From contig DATAZY010000047.1 of NCBI GenBank assembly GCA_036271795.1, positions 1 to 64,000 on the forward strand: a DNA stretch of 64,000 bases, written 5' to 3'. Of this stretch, positions 33,885 through 41,244 are shown in pieces (positions within the stretch are counted from its first letter, which is position 1; each line of letters starts with the position of its first letter). Position numbers and translations under genes: made by a program. Origin of the DNA: Galbitalea sp036271795. GTDB taxonomy: Bacteria; Actinomycetota; Actinomycetes; Actinomycetales; Microbacteriaceae. The notes under the pieces are model-generated. The model made no database searches. It had not been told where the DNA came from and saw only the letters and a list, made by a program, of their open reading frames with translations.

Positions 33885-34507
33885 GCGTGAGTATGCGGCT
33901 GGTGGATGCGGCGCTCGAGCAACAGGCCGAGCTTGTCGGGCATCGCGGTTTCGAGCAGTTCGCGGGCGTCCGGATTCGTGTCGTATTCGTCCGTCATCCG
34001 CAGGCCGATCAGGGTGTTGAGCATCATCCCGTGAGCGAGAAAGTCGGATGCCTCCTCCGGCGCCATCCCCGCTTCGTCCTTGAGAAAGGAGTAGACCTCG
34101 AGGAAGCCGGCACGAGCCACCTTGCCTACTTCGGGATCGGCGCCGAGGACAAAGCCGTGCATGAGCGAGAGCAAAAGCCCCCGGTCGGTGAGCAGATCCG
34201 CGTACGCCACGCCGAGACGATGGTGCACCGGCTCAGGCGCGGTGTCGGCGAGGGCACGATGAAACGCCGCCATGAGGGTGTCGAGTGCTCGCTGCAGAAC
34301 GGCAAGGAACAGCTTCTCCTTGGTACCGAAGATGCGCACGACGTAGGGCTGGCTCACGCCTGCCGCCGTCGCAACCTGATCGGTGGTTGTACCGGCGTAG
34401 CCACGCTGGCCGAAGACGGCCGTCGCGGCTTCGAGCACCAGGATCCGGCGCTCGTCCGAGGCCATCCTGGTTGCCGGCACTACCGCTTCTGACGTCACGC
34501 TTGACAT
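33881..34507 (-). CDS. TetR-family transcriptional regulator
   Basis: 208 residues. The N-terminal helix-turn-helix is 'GYAGTTTDQVATAAGVSQPY' followed by 'VVRIFGTKEKLF'; the C-terminal half is an all-helical ligand and dimer domain. It is divergent from the DHA2 exporter with 70 bp between starts, and that gap holds two GTT-AAC palindromes, so it probably represses the exporter and itself. Its 3' end overlaps truB by 4 nt, which ties expression of tRNA- and flavin-related genes to this regulator. Confidence 0.9.
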   Translation of the reverse strand: MSSVTSEAVVPATRMASDERRILVLEAATAVFGQRGYAGTTTDQVATAAGVSQPYVVRIFGTKEKLFLAVLQRALDTLMAAFHRALADTAPEPVHHRLGVAYADLLTDRGLLLSLMHGFVLGADPEVGKVARAGFLEVYSFLKDEAGMAPEEASDFLAHGMMLNTLIGLRMTDEYDTNPDARELLETAMPDKLGLLLERRIHQPHTHA

Positions 34508-34513
34508 GGTATC

Positions 34514-34524
34514 AGTTGATAACT
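34514..34524. promoter_or_regulatory. Candidate TetR operator 1
   Basis: AGTT-GAT-AACT, a perfect palindrome with 4-bp arms, 7 bp upstream of the TetR start. Confidence 0.5.
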
Positions 34525-34543
34525 AATCTCGACATAAGTAATC

Positions 34544-34553
34544 GTTCAATAAC
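34544..34553. promoter_or_regulatory. Candidate TetR operator 2
   Basis: GTT-CAAT-AAC, resembling operator 1 with one extra spacer base, about 25 bp before the exporter start. Confidence 0.4.
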
Positions 34554-34577
34554 TTCTTACTCGTTCAGGAGCGCACA

Positions 34578-36023
34578 ATGACTCTCACAGACGCGACACC
34601 AAGGGACTCGCCGTCGGCAGTCGAGACGGCGACACCCGGCCGTCGCCGCATCCCCGTCTGGCTGGCAATTGTGGCCGCCAGCATCCCGATGTTCATGGCG
34701 AGCCTCGACAACCTGGTGATGACCAATGCACTTCCGGTCATCCACCGCGACCTCGGCGCATCCGTCGAGCAGTTGCAGTGGTTCGTCAACGCGTACACGC
34801 TGAGCTTCGCAACGTTCATCCTGCTGTCCGTCGCACTCGCCGACCGCTACGGCCGCCGCACCGTCTTCGTGATCGGCATCACGATCTTCACGCTCGCGTC
34901 TGTCGCCGCCGGATTCAGCACGACGCCTGGCGAACTCATCGCCGCCCGCGCGGTCCAGGGTGTCGGCGGGGCGGCGCTACTGCCACTCTCCCTCACTCTT
35001 CTCGCCGGATCGGTCCCGGCGCGGCTGCGCCCGCTCGCGATCGGAATCTGGGGCGGTGTCGCGGGTCTCGGTGTCGCGCTCGGTCCGCTCATTGGCGGCG
35101 CGGTCGTCGAGGGCTGGGACTGGCAGGCAATCTTCTGGATCAACGTTCCGGTTGGCATCATCGCCGTACCGCTCGTGCTCCTGGCGCTCCCGAACAGCTT
35201 CGGCGCCAAGGTGCGCGCGGATGTTCTCGGGGTGATCCTCGTCGGACTCAGCGTGCTGGGCATCGTCTTCGGTATCGTGCGAGGCAACGACGCCGGCTGG
35301 CACAGCACCCAGGTCCTGACCGGTCTCATCGGAGGTGGCGTGGCGCTGATCGTCTTCCTGTGGTGGGAGACGCGCACGGCAACCCCGCTCATTCCGTTGC
35401 GACTGTTCAGGGATCGCAGCTTCTCCGTCGCCAACATCGTCGGCTTTGGGTTCAGCTTCGGCATGTTCGGATCTGTCTTCATCCTGATCCAGTTCCTGCA
35501 GGTCGTTCAGGGTGCAAGTCCACTGCAGGCCGCGTACGAGACGACTCCGTGGACTATGGCGCCCATGATCGTTGCTCCTCTCGCCGGCATCTTTGCCGGA
35601 AGAATCGGAACACGCACGCTGATCTTCGCCGGACTCGTCTGCCAGTCGGTCGCCCTGTTCTGGCTCTCCGCGACCATGAGCGCGACGACACCGTACACGG
35701 TCATGCTGTACCCGTTCATCCTCGCCGGAATCGGCATGGGTCTCGTGTTCTCGCCGTCTTCAACGGCTGTGCTCGCCACCATGCGTGAGCAGGACCGCGC
35801 GAAGGCCAGCGGCGTGAACTCGACCGTTCGGGAAATCGGTGTTGCTCTCGGGATTGCCGTTCTCGTGGCGGTGTTTACGGGACTCAACGGACAGCTGACG
35901 CCGACCGGTTACGTCAGCGCTGCTGCTCCCGCTGTACTCGTCGGAGCCGCCGTTGTGGCAGCCACGGCGATCGCCTCACTCTTTCTGCCCTCGGGAAAGC
36001 TGCCAAGAAAACTCGCCGCATAG
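34578..36023 (+). CDS. MFS drug exporter, DHA2 (EmrB/QacA) family
   Basis: 481 residues, 14 predicted helices. 'FMASLDNLVMTNALPVIHRD' is the DHA2 motif D1 region; 'LADRYGRRTVF' is motif A; 'GPLIGGAVVEGWDWQAIFWI' is motif C and the following loop. Proton-driven multidrug or antibiotic export is likely. The AGGAG site is 6 nt before the ATG. It is divergently arranged with a TetR regulator, which supports inducible export. Confidence 0.92.
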   Translation: MTLTDATPRDSPSAVETATPGRRRIPVWLAIVAASIPMFMASLDNLVMTNALPVIHRDLGASVEQLQWFVNAYTLSFATFILLSVALADRYGRRTVFVIGITIFTLASVAAGFSTTPGELIAARAVQGVGGAALLPLSLTLLAGSVPARLRPLAIGIWGGVAGLGVALGPLIGGAVVEGWDWQAIFWINVPVGIIAVPLVLLALPNSFGAKVRADVLGVILVGLSVLGIVFGIVRGNDAGWHSTQVLTGLIGGGVALIVFLWWETRTATPLIPLRLFRDRSFSVANIVGFGFSFGMFGSVFILIQFLQVVQGASPLQAAYETTPWTMAPMIVAPLAGIFAGRIGTRTLIFAGLVCQSVALFWLSATMSATTPYTVMLYPFILAGIGMGLVFSPSSTAVLATMREQDRAKASGVNSTVREIGVALGIAVLVAVFTGLNGQLTPTGYVSAAAPAVLVGAAVVAATAIASLFLPSGKLPRKLAA

Positions 36024-36055
36024 AAGAGGGCGTCTAGGGCGGAGCGGGTCACCCG

Positions 36056-36061
36056 TAGGAT
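36056..36061 (+). promoter_or_regulatory. Leaderless -10 box of the ketopantoate reductase gene
   Basis: TAGGAT, 7-nt spacer, ATG at 36069. Confidence 0.5.
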
Positions 36062-36068
36062 CGACAGC

Positions 36069-37052
36069 ATGCGGATTGGCGTCATCGGAGCGGGAGCTGT
36101 CGGTGGCGCCATCGCTGCTCTGTTAGCCAGGGGCGGCCACGAGGTCGAGGTGACCGCTCGCGGTGCTCACCTTGCGGCGATTCAGGCCGAGGGCATCCAG
36201 CTGACCGGGCCCTGGGGAGATTTCACAACGGGCGTCACCGCTGGTGAATTGCTCACCCGGGCACCGGAGCTCGCGATCGTGGCAACCAAGGCCCAGGATG
36301 CTCGCGCCGCGATCCTCGGAAACGGCAAGCTGCTGAACGGCATCCCGGTCGTCGTTGTACAGAACGGGCTCGAAGGCGTCGCCGCTACCGGCTCACTTCT
36401 CCCCCGCTCGGACGTCCTTGGCGCGCTGGCGATGTATGCGTCGTCGCTCGTCGAGCCCGGCCAGATCGCGATTACCACGCCTGGCGTGACCTATGTCGGC
36501 GGTGGTCAAGACCTTCCCACCCGCTTCGTGGTCGGCATCCTGAACGACGTCATGCCGACGGAGATGATTTCCAACTTCGTGGGGGCACAGTGGACCAAGC
36601 TGTTCGTCAACCAGATCAATGCCCTGCCCGCGATCACCGGGCTCAGCGTGCAGGAGGTCATCGGCATTCGTGGGCTGCGGCGCATCCTGACCCGCAGCAT
36701 GCAGGAAAACGTTCACATCGGGATGGCGTCGCACATCAAGTTCGCGCGACTGCAGGGCCTCAGCAACGCGCGGCTGCGCACGTTTGCCAGGACGCCGCTC
36801 CCCTTCGCGGAAACGCTTCCAAAGCTGATGGCGCGGCGCATGGGTGCGACCCCGAATCCCGGATCGACGCTGCAGAGCATCCGCCGGGACCGCAAGACCG
36901 AGGTCGACTACCTCAACGGTGCCGTACTGGCCGCGGCCGCACAGGTCGGGCTCGCCGTCCCTGTCAATGCGGCGATCGTCGAGCTCGTCCACGAGGTGGA
37001 GCAGACACACACGTTTGTGACGCCAGAGCAGGTAGTCGCGAGGATCGGTTAG
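36069..37052 (+). CDS. Ketopantoate reductase family protein
   Basis: 327 residues. The NADPH-binding motif 'RIGVIGAGAVGGAIAALLAR' is at the N-terminus; 'VVVQNGLEGV' and 'TKLFVNQINALPAITG' (with the catalytic lysine) match 2-dehydropantoate 2-reductases; the C-terminal domain has 'SMLQS'-like 'GSTLQSIRRDRKTEVDYLNG'. It would reduce ketopantoate to pantoate for CoA synthesis, although this family also contains other 2-ketoacid reductases. No panB/panC is adjacent. Transcribed from its own leaderless promoter. Confidence 0.85.
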   Translation: MRIGVIGAGAVGGAIAALLARGGHEVEVTARGAHLAAIQAEGIQLTGPWGDFTTGVTAGELLTRAPELAIVATKAQDARAAILGNGKLLNGIPVVVVQNGLEGVAATGSLLPRSDVLGALAMYASSLVEPGQIAITTPGVTYVGGGQDLPTRFVVGILNDVMPTEMISNFVGAQWTKLFVNQINALPAITGLSVQEVIGIRGLRRILTRSMQENVHIGMASHIKFARLQGLSNARLRTFARTPLPFAETLPKLMARRMGATPNPGSTLQSIRRDRKTEVDYLNGAVLAAAAQVGLAVPVNAAIVELVHEVEQTHTFVTPEQVVARIG

Positions 37053-37097
37053 GCGAAACGACAGCCGCCGGATCGTTTCCTAGGGCGCAGGTCAATG

Positions 37098-37118
37098 GCG
37101 CCGCGGGGGCGGCGGCGC
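37098..37118. repeat. GC-rich hairpin repeat, copy 1
   Basis: GCGCCGC (37098-37104) and GCGGCGC (37112-37118) with a 7-nt loop, between the convergent panE-like and uridine-kinase-like genes. It belongs to the same family as four copies at 44.3-45.05 kb. Confidence 0.75.
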
Positions 37119-37145
37119 TCAATCAGCACAGTGGCACCCAAAAAA

Positions 37146-37820
37146 TCAACAGCTGTCGGCGAAGACTCTCACCGGCTGGTCGTAGTCGTTGTTATCGATA
37201 ATCGCCGTGGCGGCCTCGATCGGCTTGGCCTCTTTCAGGTAGAGCTCTTGTCCACCCGAGTAGCGCTCGGGGTTCGCAATGTCGTGCTCGAACTCCTGCG
37301 CGTCGCGGGCCTTCACCCGCGCCAGAGCGACGACCGGGTCGACCTCCAGCCAGATCGAATAGTTCCAGATGCCCCGCAACTCCGGGCGGTTCAGGAAGAT
37401 TCCGTCGACGATGAGCAGGGCATCCTCTGGTCCCGACGACCATTTCGGCTCGAACGGAACATCCCGCTTCAGGTCGAATGCACGGAGGTTGAACGACCCG
37501 ATCCAGCCGGTGCGAAACGGCTCGGTGAGCATGCGTCTGAAGGTCGGGTAGTCGTACGAATCCCGATAGAACCCCTCGGCCGAGTCCCGTCCGCGCGCGT
37601 AGCGCCGGGCGCGTGACTGGTGGAAGTCGTCGATAGATGCCCGAAACACCGCGCGATGACCGACGCCAAGCTGCGCGGCGAGGGCATCAGCGAACATGGT
37701 CTTGCCCGCGCCATCCAGCCCGTCGACGGCGACAATTGCGCGTCCCTTGCCGTAGTTGTGCAGGATTTCGTCGCTGAGCGCGGCGATCAGTTCTGACTTG
37801 CTCTGAACCTGAAGGGCCAT
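37146..37820 (-). CDS. Uridine-kinase-like P-loop kinase
   Basis: 224 residues. Walker A is 'DGLDGAGKT' (about residue 34-42). 'FRASIDDFHQSR' is the substrate-binding region of uridine/cytidine kinases and phosphoribulokinase-like proteins, and 'LLIVDGIFLNRPEL' is the strand holding the catalytic aspartate. It probably phosphorylates a nucleoside, but the family is broad. The ATG follows TAAACT with a 6-nt spacer, only 22 bp from the divergent mutY start. Confidence 0.85.
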   Translation of the reverse strand: MALQVQSKSELIAALSDEILHNYGKGRAIVAVDGLDGAGKTMFADALAAQLGVGHRAVFRASIDDFHQSRARRYARGRDSAEGFYRDSYDYPTFRRMLTEPFRTGWIGSFNLRAFDLKRDVPFEPKWSSGPEDALLIVDGIFLNRPELRGIWNYSIWLEVDPVVALARVKARDAQEFEHDIANPERYSGGQELYLKEAKPIEAATAIIDNNDYDQPVRVFADSC

Positions 37821-37826
37821 GCCAAC

Positions 37827-37832
37827 AGTTTA
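37827..37832 (-). promoter_or_regulatory. Leaderless -10 box of the uridine-kinase-like gene
   Basis: TAAACT on the minus strand, 6-nt spacer, ATG at 37820. It overlaps the mutY -10 box by 2 bp. Confidence 0.6.
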
Positions 37833-37836
37833 GGTT
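37831..37836 (+). promoter_or_regulatory. Leaderless -10 box of mutY
   Basis: TAGGTT, 6-nt spacer, GTG at 37843. Shares the bases TA with the divergent -10 box. Confidence 0.6.
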
Positions 37837-37842
37837 TGGACT

Positions 37843-38730
37843 GTGCCAGTCACAGATAAATCTGGGTCAATCGGGTCCGCTGTCAACGACTGGTTTGAGC
37901 GCAACCGCCGCGATCTGCCGTGGCGCGCGGACGGGTTCCCGGCCTGGGGCATCCTCGTGAGCGAGATCATGCTGCAGCAGACGCCGGTGGTGCGGGTCAT
38001 CCCGAAGCTCATCGGATGGCTTGAGCGCTGGCCGACGCCGGCCTCGCTCGCGGCGGCAACCCCGGGCGACGCCGTGCGAGCCTGGGAACGGCTCGGCTAT
38101 CCACGGCGAGCGCTGAGCCTGCATGCCGCGGCCGTCGCGATCGCCGAACGGCATGGCGGAGTCGTGCCGTCTGACCTCACAGAACTGCTCGCCCTGCCGG
38201 GAGTCGGTCAATACACCGCGCGCGCCGTTGCCGCGTTCGCGTACGGCAAACGGCATCCCGTCGTCGACACGAACGTCCGCAGGGTACTGGCTCGGGCGGT
38301 CAACGGCCATGGCGAGGCAGGTCCGGCTTCCACCGCCCGAGATCTCGCCGAGATGGAAGCGCAGCTGCCGCAGGATGCCGCAGCCGCCCGCACCTTCAAC
38401 GCCGCGGTCATGGAGCTCGGCGCTGTCGTTTGCACGGCGCGGTCGCCGCGCTGCGACGAGTGCCCGATCGCTGACCGGTGCTCGTGGCGCGCCGCGGGGT
38501 ACCCGGATTACGCCGGTGCCCGAAAAACCGCGCAGAAGAGATACGAAGGCTCGGACCGGCAGGTCCGCGGAGTCATCCTGGCCGCACTGCGGGCACGAAG
38601 AGTGTCGCTACCGGCGGCAGAGCTCGATCGCCTCTGGCCGGATGCCCTGCAGCGTGCCCGCGCGCTTGACGGCTTGCTGAGCGACGGCCTCGTCGTCGGC
38701 TCTCCCGACACCGGGTACGCGCTGCCCTAG
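37843..38730 (+). CDS. mutY: A/G-specific adenine DNA glycosylase
   Basis: 295 residues. It removes A mispaired with 8-oxoguanine. 'EIMLQQTPVVRVIPK' carries the catalytic glutamate; 'LPGVGQYTARAVAAFAYG' is the helix-hairpin-helix; 'VVDTNVRRVLAR' holds the catalytic aspartate; and 'CTARSPRCDECPIADRCSW' gives the C-x6-C-x2-C-x5-C iron-sulfur cluster. The C-terminal NUDIX-like 8-oxoG domain is reduced, as is common in actinobacteria. The start is a leaderless GTG. Confidence 0.94.
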   Translation: MPVTDKSGSIGSAVNDWFERNRRDLPWRADGFPAWGILVSEIMLQQTPVVRVIPKLIGWLERWPTPASLAAATPGDAVRAWERLGYPRRALSLHAAAVAIAERHGGVVPSDLTELLALPGVGQYTARAVAAFAYGKRHPVVDTNVRRVLARAVNGHGEAGPASTARDLAEMEAQLPQDAAAARTFNAAVMELGAVVCTARSPRCDECPIADRCSWRAAGYPDYAGARKTAQKRYEGSDRQVRGVILAALRARRVSLPAAELDRLWPDALQRARALDGLLSDGLVVGSPDTGYALP

Positions 38731-38734
38731 CCGG

Positions 38735-38740
38735 TAGAGT
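38735..38740 (+). promoter_or_regulatory. Leaderless -10 box of the DoxX-like gene
   Basis: TAGAGT, 8-nt spacer, ATG at 38749. Confidence 0.45.
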
Positions 38741-38748
38741 CTCGGTCC

Positions 38749-39114
38749 ATGGACCTCGTACGCGTCATCCTCTCCATCGTTCTCGCTCTTATGCTGGTCG
38801 TGAGCGGTGGCGGCAAGGTGCTGGACCTGGCGTACGCACGGGGAAATCGCGACAAGCTGTCCGTTCATCCGGTGTTCTGGCGGGTCACCGGTGTTCTCGA
38901 ACTCGCGGCCGTCGTCGGGCTGGTCTGGGGAAACTGGTTCGTGCCGTTCAGCCTGGCCGCGTCGATCGGTGTCGCCCTGCTGATGATCGGCGCATTCGCC
39001 TTCCGGCTCCGCACCCGTGACCGCGCGATCGTCCGGGAAGGGATCGCCGACATTGCTGTGTTCGCGTTGACCCTGGTCGTGATCACGATCGGCATCATCA
39101 CGCTCGCGCACTGA
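38749..39114 (+). CDS. DoxX-like four-helix membrane protein
   Basis: 121 residues with four transmembrane helices. 'VVSGGGKVLDL' after the first helix and 'WRVTGVLELAAVVGLVWG' in the second match the DoxX/DoxD-like family. Related proteins take part in redox or thiol metabolism in some species; no such role is established here. It lies between mutY and the RNB gene with its own -10 box. Confidence 0.8.
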   Translation: MDLVRVILSIVLALMLVVSGGGKVLDLAYARGNRDKLSVHPVFWRVTGVLELAAVVGLVWGNWFVPFSLAASIGVALLMIGAFAFRLRTRDRAIVREGIADIAVFALTLVVITIGIITLAH

Positions 39115-39133
39115 TTGGCCGGGAGCCAACCCG

Positions 39134-39139
39134 TAGGCT
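39134..39139 (+). promoter_or_regulatory. Leaderless -10 box of the RNB ribonuclease gene
   Basis: TAGGCT, 7-nt spacer, GTG at 39147. Confidence 0.5.
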
Positions 39140-39146
39140 GTGGCTC

Positions 39147-40568
39147 GTGCCGTCAACCCTGATTCGTCTGATGGTGGCCCCGGCTACCGGTCCATTGGCG
39201 GAGGCCCTCGCAGCGATCCCGGTCGCCCTGCACATTTCCCGCGACTTCCCCGCGGAGGTGATCGCGGAGGCGGGGGCCGCTGCCGCTCATCCCGTTCTGC
39301 CGGAGCTCGACAACACCGACATCCCGTACGTGACGATCGACCCGGCAGGGTCGATGGATCTCGACCAGGCACTGTACCTGGAGCGCGCAGGCGACGGTTA
39401 CCGCGTTCGTTACGCAATCGCGGATGTCCCGTCCTTCGTGACGCCCGGCGGCGCGCTCGACGCCGAGACGCGTAAGCGCGGCCAGACCATCTACCCGCCG
39501 GACGGGCCGATTCCGCTGCATCCGCTCATCCTGAGCAACGGTGCTACCTCGCTGCTGCCCGGCCAGGTGCGCGGCGCCTTCGTCTGGGATTTCACGCTGG
39601 ATGCCGCAGCCAACGTCACGTCGACCGCACTCAGCCGCGCTCGCATCAGAAGCACTGCGAAGCTCGATTACGTCGGAGTGCAGGCAGCGATCGACAACGG
39701 GACCGCCGACGCCAACCTCGCGCTGCTGAAGGAAATCGGCCTGAAACGGATCGCACTCGAGATCGCCCGTGGGGCCGCGAACCTCACCCTGCCGGACACC
39801 GAAGTGGACGAGGTTGACGGTTCGTACCAGCTGGTGCGTCGACAGCCCCAGCCATCAGAGGATTGGAACGCGCAGCTGTCCCTGATGACCGGGATGGCCG
39901 CCGCGGAACTCATGATCGGGGCGAAGCTCGGCATCCTGCGAACGATGCCGGCGCCGGAGCAGTGGGCGATCGACCGGTTTCGTCGGCAGACGGTCGCGCT
40001 CGGGCGGCCATGGCCTGAGGATCAGAAGTACGGGGAGTATCTGCGAGCGCTCGACACGACCGATCCGAAACAGCTCGCCATCATGCACGCCGCGGGAGCG
40101 CTATTCCGCGGAGCCGGCTACACCGCGTTCGACGGCAGCGTCCCCGTGGGTCTCGTGCAGGCTGCCGTTGGCGCTTCGTATACCCACGCAACCGCTCCCC
40201 TGCGACGGCTGGTCGATCGATTCGTTCTCGTCGTCTGCGAGGCGATCGCCGCAGGTTCCGAGATTCCGCCGTGGGCGCGCGCGGCGCTCCCGATGCTGCC
40301 CGGGCTCATGGAGCACTCGTCCGGTGTTACCAGCCAGTTCGAGCACCGCGCCATCGACACGGTAGAGGCGGCAGTGCTCTCGACGCGTGTTGGCGACGTC
40401 TTCGACGCGACCGTGATCTCGCTCTCGAAGACCGGGGGCAGCATCCAGCTCACCGAACCGGCGGTAACCGCACACTGCAACGGCAGGCTCACTGACGGCA
40501 GCGTCATCCGGGCGAGGCTCGTCCAGGCGGATATCCCGTCAGCTCAGGTCGTTTTCGACCTCGCCTGA
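39147..40568 (+). CDS. RNB-domain (RNase II family) ribonuclease
   Basis: 473 residues, shorter than RNase II/R because the N-terminal cold-shock domains are reduced. The catalytic RNB domain starts near residue 60 with 'IDPAGSMDLDQA'; three of the four acidic metal ligands of RNase II are present and the fourth position is Gln. 'GDVFDATVISLSKTGGSI' near the C-terminus resembles an S1-type RNA-binding domain. It is probably a 3'-5' exoribonuclease. Leaderless GTG start. The gene is convergent with rbfA, and a palindromic terminator covers both stops. Confidence 0.88.
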   Translation: MPSTLIRLMVAPATGPLAEALAAIPVALHISRDFPAEVIAEAGAAAAHPVLPELDNTDIPYVTIDPAGSMDLDQALYLERAGDGYRVRYAIADVPSFVTPGGALDAETRKRGQTIYPPDGPIPLHPLILSNGATSLLPGQVRGAFVWDFTLDAAANVTSTALSRARIRSTAKLDYVGVQAAIDNGTADANLALLKEIGLKRIALEIARGAANLTLPDTEVDEVDGSYQLVRRQPQPSEDWNAQLSLMTGMAAAELMIGAKLGILRTMPAPEQWAIDRFRRQTVALGRPWPEDQKYGEYLRALDTTDPKQLAIMHAAGALFRGAGYTAFDGSVPVGLVQAAVGASYTHATAPLRRLVDRFVLVVCEAIAAGSEIPPWARAALPMLPGLMEHSSGVTSQFEHRAIDTVEAAVLSTRVGDVFDATVISLSKTGGSIQLTEPAVTAHCNGRLTDGSVIRARLVQADIPSAQVVFDLA

Positions 40569-40590
40569 CCGCCCACCGGTGAGCGGTCAG
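40565..40590. terminator. Bidirectional terminator between RNB gene and rbfA
   Basis: CTGACCGC (40565-40572) pairs with GCGGTCAG (40583-40590), and the loop contains a second palindrome. The stem includes both stop codons of the convergent genes. Confidence 0.65.
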
Positions 40591-41075
40591 GTGAGGGTGT
40601 CTTCTTCGCCCTCGTCGAGGTCGTCGTCATCGTCATCGTCATCATCATCCGAGATTACCCGCGGCTTGACGTATGGGTCCTCGTCGCCGGCGTACTTTCC
40701 GCTCGCCGCGAGCGCCGCAACCTCGGTGTCACGCGTGTGCGCCTCGTTCAGTAGAGAGTCGATGAGCGCTGCATTCTCCGGGATGCCGTCTGCGATGAAC
40801 TCCAGAGACGGCGTCAGCCGCGCGGTGATGTTCTTGCCGACCTCGCTGCGAAGCATTCCGGTCGCCGACTTGAGGGCGGCCGCACTGTCGGCACGCTCCT
40901 CGTCCGTGCCGTACACCGTGTAGAACACGGAGGCGTGCTGCAGGTCGCCCGTCACCCGGACGTCTGTGATCGTCACGAACCCGAGTCGAGGATCTTTGAT
41001 CCCTCGCTCGAGCCGCTTGGCAATGATGACCTGGATCCGATCCGCCATCTTCGCTGCTCGCGCTGCGTCTGCCAT
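40587..41075 (-). CDS. rbfA: Ribosome-binding factor A
   Basis: 162 residues. The KH-like fold shows 'VIIAKRLERGIKDPRLGFVT' at the N-terminus and 'VRVTGDLQHASVFYTVYG' then 'RLTPSLEFIADGIPENA'. RbfA matures the 5' end of 16S rRNA in the 30S subunit. The C-terminal 30 residues are highly acidic, including eight aspartates in a row. AGAGGA lies next to the ATG. It is downstream of infB but separated by 169 bp containing a very large inverted repeat. Confidence 0.95.
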   Translation of the reverse strand: MADAARAAKMADRIQVIIAKRLERGIKDPRLGFVTITDVRVTGDLQHASVFYTVYGTDEERADSAAALKSATGMLRSEVGKNITARLTPSLEFIADGIPENAALIDSLLNEAHTRDTEVAALAASGKYAGDEDPYVKPRVISDDDDDDDDDDLDEGEEDTLT

Positions 41076-41137
41076 TCCTCTGGCCTTTCTCTACGACTGT
41101 GAGCTGAATTCTATGGATGCGGAATGTTCTCAGTGGA

Positions 41138-41231
41138 GGGTCGGGGTCGCAGTGGGTGCCTTGTGAAAGGCAATCGGGGCAGGGATCCCCGTTCTTGCCT
41201 TTCACAAGGCAACCCACGGAGACCCCGACCC
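41138..41231. repeat. 94-bp composite inverted repeat between infB and rbfA
   Basis: Three perfectly matched stem blocks in register: 11 bp (41138-41148 with 41221-41231), 6 bp (GTGGGT/ACCCAC) and 15 bp (41159-41173 with 41195-41209, arm CCTTGTGAAAGGCAA). The loop contains CGGGG/CCCCG. The 15-bp arms are also partly self-complementary (GCCTT/AAGGC), so cruciform folding is possible. It ends 13 bp after the infB stop. No T-run follows on the gene strand. Confidence 0.85.
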
Positions 41232-41244
41232 GACGGGCCGAGAA

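Noticed and set aside
41138..41231. Insertion-sequence ends
   Set aside because: No transposase frame lies between the arms (only a 21-bp loop) and no flanking target duplication was seen.
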